A stretch of 64,000 bases of DNA from Stichopus chloronotus (lineage: Eukaryota > Echinodermata > Holothuroidea > Aspidochirotida > Stichopodidae): contig CM037839.1 of assembly GCA_021234535.1 (NCBI GenBank), forward strand, positions 23,857,196 through 23,921,195. Reading direction: 5' to 3'. Positions 61,690-64,000 of this stretch are shown piece after piece. Every line of letters starts with the position of its first letter. Positions within the stretch are counted from its first letter, which is position 1. The translations under genes and the position numbers were made by a program. A model generated the notes under the pieces. The model did not search any database. It had not been told where the DNA came from and saw only the letters and a list, made by a program, of their open reading frames with translations.

Positions 61690-62300
61690 TCGTATGAAAT
61701 ATGAGATATTTACAAGTTTCCATTCTTGAGATATTATGTATATAACATTTCCACAATTGACCCATGTCGACCTCAAATGACCTTTGACCTCTGCTAAGAA
61801 CAAGAAGGTTCTTTGCACTCAAATGAGATAAGGTTACATACTAAACATAAGATCTTTCAAAGTTTTTCTTCTGAAATATCGTGTATGGTTTTCACAATTT
61901 GACTCCGTCGACCTCAACTTGAGTAACGTTAGACCACCAAAAATCACTAGGAATCTTGTACTCAATGTGATACATCTATACATAGGCTACTAATTATGAG
62001 ATTTGTCTAAGCTTCCCTTCTTGAGATATCGTGTTTACAAGGTTTTCACAATTCAGCCTATGTTGACCCCAAATGACCTTTGACCTCCACCAAAAACAAT
62101 AGGGTTCTTGTACTCAATGTTGTACACCTGTTTATCAATTTGGTCCAAGTTTCCCTTCTTGAGATATCGTGTTTAAACGGTAGGCTAGGGGCGTCACATA
62201 TATACACACACATACACACTCACATACACCAAGAAACCCGCTGCGAGATTACAAAGGTTACGATTATCATCGAAACCAAAAATGACTCCTGTACTTTGAG
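61690..62300 (+). repeat. array copy of the hairpin-ended repeat family
   Basis: About three units with GACCTCAAATGACCTTTGAC (about 61771) and CCCCAAATGACCTTTGACC (about 62068), then a CACA-rich stretch. It ends in GGTTACGAT, loop TATC, ATCGAAACC (62256-62277), a 9-bp stem with one mismatch, followed by AAAAATGA. Confidence 0.82.
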
Positions 62301-64000
62301 GATTAAACGAGGCTGAAAGACAATATATTAACAGAGTATGAAAAGTGAAAATGTCAATAAAGATATAGCCCTATGTTATACTATAGAGATACATATATAT
62401 ATATATGTTAAAGATATTTGTAGACGCCAACACTACGGCCTCTTTATAGTGACACATTTAAAGTTGTAGAGTTTTGCTGGCTAGGCCTACAAACTAATTT
62501 ACTTCATATAGCTCCATGCTTCAAATAATCTCATATGGCAGATGTGTACACACAAAGTTAGTCTCACGCAGAAAGGAACACTAATCTGTCAAAAGTGTCC
62601 TTTCAATTTAATTTTCTCCACACAGAGTGGAAAGTTTTCCTGTTTGATAATGGTGGACGTTTGGATCTTGTCAGCTCTGTCTCTCATATTACATGAAAGC
62701 ACTCGAAAAAAAGAGACTTGATTGGGCAAAGTCATAGAAATATGTGTCAGTATATACACATAACAAATCAAGACCACAGTTTGGTGGCGTCCTGCTTTGT
62801 AAGGCAAAACAGTTCTGTTTTCATCCTTTACAAATTTACGAACAGGTCTTAGGATTTTTTCGTTCGTCATGTAACTGCAACACCGGGGAAACATGAGTAT
62901 AATTGATGTAATTCGATCACATTTGGGAAAAACTACGTTCAAACGTTTGACTCTTTCCGAGTATATCCTGAACTTAACGCTGATGTTTCTCCGGGAGTAA
63001 CACTGTATGTAAGTGCTAGCGATTGGTAGTTTAGCTCGTAACACTGATCTAACGTTAGACTGCAGAGAATCATGCAGTCATGGATTACATGATCATGGAG
63101 TAATTTAAGTTCTGCATGTCACTCATATCCTAACCTTACATTTTTGTTCACACATGTGAGTATTACGCCAGCCATAGCAGGCGGATGGATGATCAACTTG
63201 TATTTGTGTTGTAGTTAGTAGTACACGTCAAGACTGCAGGCACGTTTGGGGCTAAAGACTCCGAAATCAAACTTTGTGAATTCGTTATCAGGATCAACAT
63301 GTTGTGATACGTTGCAATGGATATTCACGGTTGTTATTGGTGGGTACAGCCGAGGGAATCGTGACAATTTTGCACTTTTTAAAGATTGTCAGTTCTTTAA
63401 TTCCATTGACTTTGTGAGAAACCTTTTCTCTTTTTTTTTGCAGAGCAAGGAGCCAATAAAGAAGTCCTGGCTTTAACTTGTTACTCCCTGGACATTCTTG
63501 TCAATAAATAGCCTTCTTTCGAATGAATGGAAAATGGCTAACGCAAAACGAAGTGTTGGCGCTATCCCAAAATGAAGTCAGGCCTTATGCATACAATATA
63601 GATGTTAGGAGGAGAAGACTAGGAGGAGAAGACTAAATAGGCTATATTGATATATCGAGCAGGTAAGTTACCGGATAATTCGCGTACAACCGACAGAGGG
63701 CGCTGTTATTTTCGTGATTCCAAAACTTTTGCGCCTGTCATGCATGGAAACCCGGATGTTAGATAATGTACGTTCAGGGCTACTGAACTTAACACATATA
63801 TTATCGATATATCACTGACCTAGGTCAGTGACTGATATACTCATCACGACCAAACTTCAGAGGGTGCACAACTGTTCTACACTGTGTTAAATTTACGTTA
63901 CATACAACCGATATCGACTGTTGAGGTAGGTTACATAACAAAATTGTCTACGAAGAAATGTAAGGAGACCTTCGTACCAGGATTTGGAAAGCGAGGAGAT
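62301..64000. other. right end of window, no gene supported
   Basis: A 151-codon minus-strand frame (63044-62589) is the longest unexplained one. An acceptor-like GTGTTGCAG near 62875 precedes YMTNEKILRPVRKFVKDEN, but I recognise no family. A (TA)n stretch lies near 62393-62407 and a 20-bp palindrome at 63812-63831. Confidence 0.4.

Overview
This is an intron-rich, AT-rich animal nuclear sequence. Coding exons are short islands bounded by GT-AG introns, and most of the window is intron or repeat. The protein families, dispersed LINE fragments, hairpin-ended tandem repeats and a tRNA-derived SINE fit an invertebrate metazoan. A marine deuterostome such as an echinoderm is possible, but no marker here proves it.

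Two genes are complete and a third is very likely complete, all on the minus strand. (1) WDR36/UTP21, the WD40 scaffold of the small-subunit processome, spans 28157 down to 1888 in 22 coding exons. I rebuilt them by splice phase; they give an 892-residue protein and include a 28-bp microexon. (2) An intronless drug/metabolite-transporter gene of the SLC35G1 type lies at 34204-33215, with a polyadenylation signal about 110 bp past its stop. (3) A DNAJB1/4/5-type HSP40 has two coding exons, 53970-53179 and 45462-45235, separated by a 7.7-kb intron. Upstream are a likely 5'UTR intron, a TATA box and a perfect three-unit heat-shock element, so its promoter can be read from sequence.

The rest is mostly repeat-derived. 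WDR36 introns hold a 720-bp CAT/CAC array, a tandem 24-mer, a LINE 3' end with a (CAAA)n tail, a tRNA-derived SINE, a transposon end and a decayed duplication around exon 6. At 30.0-31.2 kb is a second LINE 3' end. A 570-bp TA-flanked inverted-repeat element lies just upstream of the SLC35G gene. At 39.3-40.8 kb is an array of about ten 144-bp units. Several units carry direct repeats of the nuclear-receptor half-site AGGTCA, and the array ends in an 11-bp perfect hairpin. Relatives near 15.7, 27 and 62 kb also end in hairpins, which points to one hairpin-terminated mobile family.

The segments 40.9-45.2 kb and 54.5-61.7 kb, and the window ends, contain no gene I can support. No CRISPR, operon, rRNA or functional tRNA was seen. 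The genes share no pathway: ribosome biogenesis, membrane transport and protein folding. The last two are ordinary stand-alone loci.
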